Below are positions 7,383 to 10,098 of a DNA stretch of 10,098 nt, piece by piece. Every line of letters begins with the position of its first letter. The first letter of the stretch is position 1. Position numbers and translations under genes: made by a program. Below the pieces are notes generated by a model. That model searched no databases and was not told where the DNA came from. It saw only the letters and a list, made by a program, of their open reading frames with translations. Source of the DNA: Pseudomonadota bacterium (GTDB lineage Bacteria; Desulfobacterota; Desulfobulbia; Desulfobulbales; Desulfobulbaceae); contig WQUH01000214.1 in assembly GCA_009782165.1 (NCBI GenBank), positions 1-10,098 of the forward strand. The letters are read 5' to 3'.

Positions 7383-9632
7383 ATGGCTCTTAAATTAGGA
7401 CAATCCTCATCGGATATTCCCAGAAGTTCGATGAAAAAAACAGTCAAGGATCAATCGGGCGCAGGCAAGCTCAAGATTGGCGAACTGCTCAGCAAAGCCG
7501 GCTATATCACCCTGACCCAATTTGAAGAGGCCAAGGCGGTCCACAGGAAAACCGGCGAGCGGCTGGGCAGGATCCTGCTGGAAAGCGGCATTATCGAACG
7601 GGATACCATTGCCAACTTCCTCAGCCGCATGCACAACTACCCCCTGGTCACGCTCGAGGAGGAAGCGCCGTCCAAGGAGGCCCTGCATCTCGTTCCCTAC
7701 GAAACCGCCAAGCAGTACCTGTGTATGCCGCTCAGAGTCGTCGGCAACACCCTGCAGGTGACCATGGCCGAGCCCACCGATACGATGGAGGTCGAGCAAC
7801 TGCAGGAGTTGGTCCAGAAAAATCTCCATGTCTGCGTCTCCGTCGCCAGGGATATCATCGACGGGTACAAAAAGTTCTATCATATCAACGAGGAGGAATA
7901 TAAATCCTTCTTCAAGTTCGAACAGGATGGCATCGAAGAGGTCTCGGTCACCCAGGTTGACGACTTTGGCGCCCTGGTGTCCGATGCGGCCGAGGATTTC
8001 GAATTCGACAGCGGCGGGGCCGATGAGATCAGCTACGAGCAGTTTTCCGCCTCGGATGCGCCCATCATCAAACTGGTGAACGGCATTCTGGTCAAGGCGG
8101 TGCAGGAAGGCGTCAGCGACGTGCACATCGAGCCCTTTGACAAAACCATGCAGGTCCGGTACCGCAAGGACGGCTCGCTGTTCAAGTCGATGAACCTGCC
8201 GCTGACCATCAAAAACGCCATGGCCGCCCGCATGAAGATCCTGGCCGGCCTCAACATCACCGAGCGGCGGGTGCCCCAGGACGGCCGCATCAAGATCCGG
8301 CTGGGCCGCAACCGGGCGGTCGATTTCCGGGTCTCCACCCTGCCGCTCCTCCACGGCGAAGGCATCGTGCTCCGTATCCTGGACAAGAACTCCCTCAATG
8401 TGGACCTGACCCAGCTCGGTTTCACCAAGGATACCTTCGCCGCCCTGCAACGGTGTCTCACCCGGCCGCAGGGGCTGCTGCTGGTTACCGGGCCGACCGG
8501 TTCCGGCAAGACCGTCACCCTCTACTCCGCCCTGAACTCGCTCAACAACGAGGACATCAAGATCCTGACCGCGGAAGACCCGGTGGAGTTCAACTTCAAG
8601 GGCATCAACCAGGTCAACGTCAACGCCGAGGTCGGCATGACCTTTGCCGCGGCCCTGAAGGCCTTTCTCCGCCAGGATCCGGACATCATCATGGTCGGCG
8701 AGATCCGCGACATGGAAACGGCGGAGATTGCGATGAAGGCCGCCATGACCGGCCACCTGGTGTTCTCCACCCTGCACACCAACGACGCCCCGGCCACGGT
8801 CAGCCGTATGGTGGATATCGGCATCGCGCCCTATATCCTGGCCTCCTCGCTCACCATGGTGCTCGCCCAACGGCTGGGGCGACGGCTCTGCCAGAAATGC
8901 AAGGCTCCGGCCGAATACGACCGGATGACGCTCTTGAACGCCGGGTTCAAGGAGAGCGAACTGGACGAACTCAAACTGTTCAAGGCCAAAGGGTGTTTGG
9001 ACTGCAACGGCCGCGGCTACAAAGGCCGCGTCGGCTTCTTCGAACTTCTGGAAGTGACGGAGCCGGTGGCCCAGGCCATTCAGGCCGAGGTGTCCGAGGA
9101 GCAACTGCGCAAGGTGGCCATGCAGGAGGGCATGTACACCCTGCGCGAGGCGGCCCTGCAGAAGGCCCGCGAAGGCGTCACCAGCCTGGAAGAGGTTCTG
9201 AAGAGGACGGTCGCCCACGAGGACAGCCTGCCCGCGTACCTGGTCAACCCGGATGTCGAGCATTACGGCGACGGCGACGTGATTATTCAGGAGGGCAACA
9301 AGGACAAGGACTTTTTCAAGTTGATCAGGGGCAAGGTGGCCGTGCTCCGCGCCGGCAAGAAGATCGCGGAGATCGCCGAACCGGGCGAATATTTCGGCGA
9401 GATGGCCGCCATTCTCGAAGAACCGCGCTCGGCTTCGATTATTGCCTTGGGCCGATGCACCATCAAACGCTTTCCGGGCGACAAGCTGGCCGAACTGATC
9501 GAAAAGTACCCGGATGTCTCCAAACATCTGTTCCGGACCCTGGTGGAACGGCTCCACAAGACCGACCGGATCGTCGTCCAGCTCGCCAGCGCCGCCAAGG
9601 CCCGCCCGCCTCAGGTGGTCCGGCAGGCATGA
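7383..9632 (+). CDS. PilB/GspE-family secretion ATPase with C-terminal cyclic nucleotide-binding domain
   Basis: This is a cytoplasmic hexameric motor ATPase of the type IV pilus / type II secretion family with an added sensor domain. Residues about 29-170 form an MshEN-like (GspE N-terminal) region with two RLG-type motifs (31-54 and 60-83). The T2SSE core follows: SDVHIE (245-250), Walker A GPTGSGKT (370-377), Asp box AEDP (397-400), Walker B ending VGEIRD (438-443), His box TGHLVFSTLHTNDA with His458 and His465, and a zinc site with CxxC at 503/506 and 538/541. The core ends near 612. Residues about 620-735 are a cNMP-binding fold with a phosphate-binding cassette FGE (671-673) to PRSAS (681-685). 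At 749 aa it is well above the usual 500-600. The ATG at 7383 follows GGAG (7365-7368) at a long 14-nt spacing; ATG 7431 is an alternative start. The stop overlaps the next gene by ATGA. No other pilus or secretion gene is in view, so the machine it drives is unknown. Confidence 0.9.
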   Translation: MALKLGQSSSDIPRSSMKKTVKDQSGAGKLKIGELLSKAGYITLTQFEEAKAVHRKTGERLGRILLESGIIERDTIANFLSRMHNYPLVTLEEEAPSKEALHLVPYETAKQYLCMPLRVVGNTLQVTMAEPTDTMEVEQLQELVQKNLHVCVSVARDIIDGYKKFYHINEEEYKSFFKFEQDGIEEVSVTQVDDFGALVSDAAEDFEFDSGGADEISYEQFSASDAPIIKLVNGILVKAVQEGVSDVHIEPFDKTMQVRYRKDGSLFKSMNLPLTIKNAMAARMKILAGLNITERRVPQDGRIKIRLGRNRAVDFRVSTLPLLHGEGIVLRILDKNSLNVDLTQLGFTKDTFAALQRCLTRPQGLLLVTGPTGSGKTVTLYSALNSLNNEDIKILTAEDPVEFNFKGINQVNVNAEVGMTFAAALKAFLRQDPDIIMVGEIRDMETAEIAMKAAMTGHLVFSTLHTNDAPATVSRMVDIGIAPYILASSLTMVLAQRLGRRLCQKCKAPAEYDRMTLLNAGFKESELDELKLFKAKGCLDCNGRGYKGRVGFFELLEVTEPVAQAIQAEVSEEQLRKVAMQEGMYTLREAALQKAREGVTSLEEVLKRTVAHEDSLPAYLVNPDVEHYGDGDVIIQEGNKDKDFFKLIRGKVAVLRAGKKIAEIAEPGEYFGEMAAILEEPRSASIIALGRCTIKRFPGDKLAELIEKYPDVSKHLFRTLVERLHKTDRIVVQLASAAKARPPQVVRQA

Positions 9633-10098
9633 ACCGGGTTTCCGTCTACATCATCGCCTATAACGAGGCCGACAAAATCCAGGATGCCATTCGCTCGGTG
9701 CTCTGGGCCGACGAAATCGTGGTGGCCGACTCCCACAGCCAGGACAACACCGCTGCCCTGGCCGCGGAGCTGGGCGCCCGGGTGGTGCAGATTCCCTTCC
9801 GGGGATTCGGCGACCTGCGCAACCGGGCCATGGCCGCCTGCACCCACGACTGGATCTTTTCGCTCGACTCCGACGAACGCTGCACGCCCGAGGCGCGGGA
9901 CGAGATCCTGGCCTGCCTGCAAGCCCCGCAGGCCGACGCCTATTACGTCCCCCGCCGGAATTTCTTCATGGGCCGCTGGATCCGGTACTCCGGGTTCTAC
10001 CCCGATTACCGCCAGCCCCAGTTGTTCAAAAAAGGCGCGCTCATCTTCAAGGAGGACGACCCGGTCCACGAAGAATTCACCGTGGTCTCCAACCGGCC
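9629..10098 (+). CDS. Family 2 glycosyltransferase, LPS-core type, 3' end outside window
   Basis: The visible 156 codons are the GT-A catalytic domain of a family 2 glycosyltransferase, which moves a sugar from a nucleotide-sugar donor to a glycan acceptor at the inner membrane face. MNRVSVYIIAYNEADKIQDA opens the nucleotide-binding fold. WADEIVVADSHSQDNT (26-41) is the typical second strand. FGDLRNRAM (60-68) and the metal-binding DxD-like LDSDE (79-83) follow. The pattern resembles WaaE/KdtX-type LPS core glucosyltransferases, but the acceptor cannot be read from the sequence. The start ATG overlaps the ATPase stop (ATGA, 9629-9632), indicating translational coupling, with a weak AGG-type ribosome site just upstream. 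An envelope glycan role next to a pilus/secretion-type ATPase is plausible. The C-terminal part lies beyond the right edge. Confidence 0.88.
   Translation, partial: MNRVSVYIIAYNEADKIQDAIRSVLWADEIVVADSHSQDNTAALAAELGARVVQIPFRGFGDLRNRAMAACTHDWIFSLDSDERCTPEARDEILACLQAPQADAYYVPRRNFFMGRWIRYSGFYPDYRQPQLFKKGALIFKEDDPVHEEFTVVSNR

Noticed and set aside
7407..9557. 716-codon open frame on the minus strand opposite the ATPase gene
   Set aside because: It is the reverse-strand shadow of a gene with all secretion-ATPase motifs. The translation is His/Gly/Asp/Val-rich without domain features.

Overview
The window is GC-rich, gene-dense bacterial chromosome. It carries six protein genes and no RNA genes, mobile elements or CRISPR arrays that I can see. 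The gene set is a gluconeogenic PEP synthase, a NIF-type NifU/NifS pair outside any nitrogenase cluster, a flavin-dependent thymidylate synthase and a PilB/GspE-type ATPase. Together with the codon usage this suggests an anaerobic Gram-negative bacterium, most likely of the former Deltaproteobacteria (Desulfobacterota, perhaps Desulfobulbales). That placement is inference from gene content, not a search result.

Layout. Positions 1-2048 (minus strand) hold the N-terminal 682 codons of phosphoenolpyruvate synthase (ppsA), which runs off the left edge. A 269-bp divergent intergenic region (2049-2317) separates it from a plus-strand phosphohexomutase (2318-4075). This region carries two back-to-back sigma70-like promoters, a highly structured ppsA leader ending in a U6 tract next to the Shine-Dalgarno, and two adjacent inverted repeats over the mutase promoter. 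After 83 bp come nifU (4159-4995) and nifS (4995-6179), which overlap by one base. thyX follows (6257-7195). A 187-bp gap with a near-consensus promoter (TTGACC, 17 bp, TATAAT) leads to a PilB/GspE-family ATPase (7383-9632) with a cyclic-nucleotide-binding domain fused to its C-terminus. That gene overlaps by ATGA with a family 2 glycosyltransferase of the LPS-core type (9629 to beyond the right edge).

How the genes fit together. PEP synthase and the phosphohexomutase are divergently transcribed and lie at opposite ends of the route pyruvate to PEP to hexose phosphate to sugar-1-phosphate, so a shared control region makes sense. NifU and NifS form a complete scaffold plus sulfur-donor system for Fe-S clusters. 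With no nif structural genes nearby, they may serve general Fe-S assembly. The ATPase and glycosyltransferase form a translationally coupled pair that points to the cell envelope (type IV pilus/type II secretion-like machinery plus surface glycan).

The most interesting signals are the ATPase with an MshEN-like N-terminus and a C-terminal cNMP-binding domain, a possible integrator of two nucleotide second messengers, and the folded ppsA leader that looks like an attenuator.
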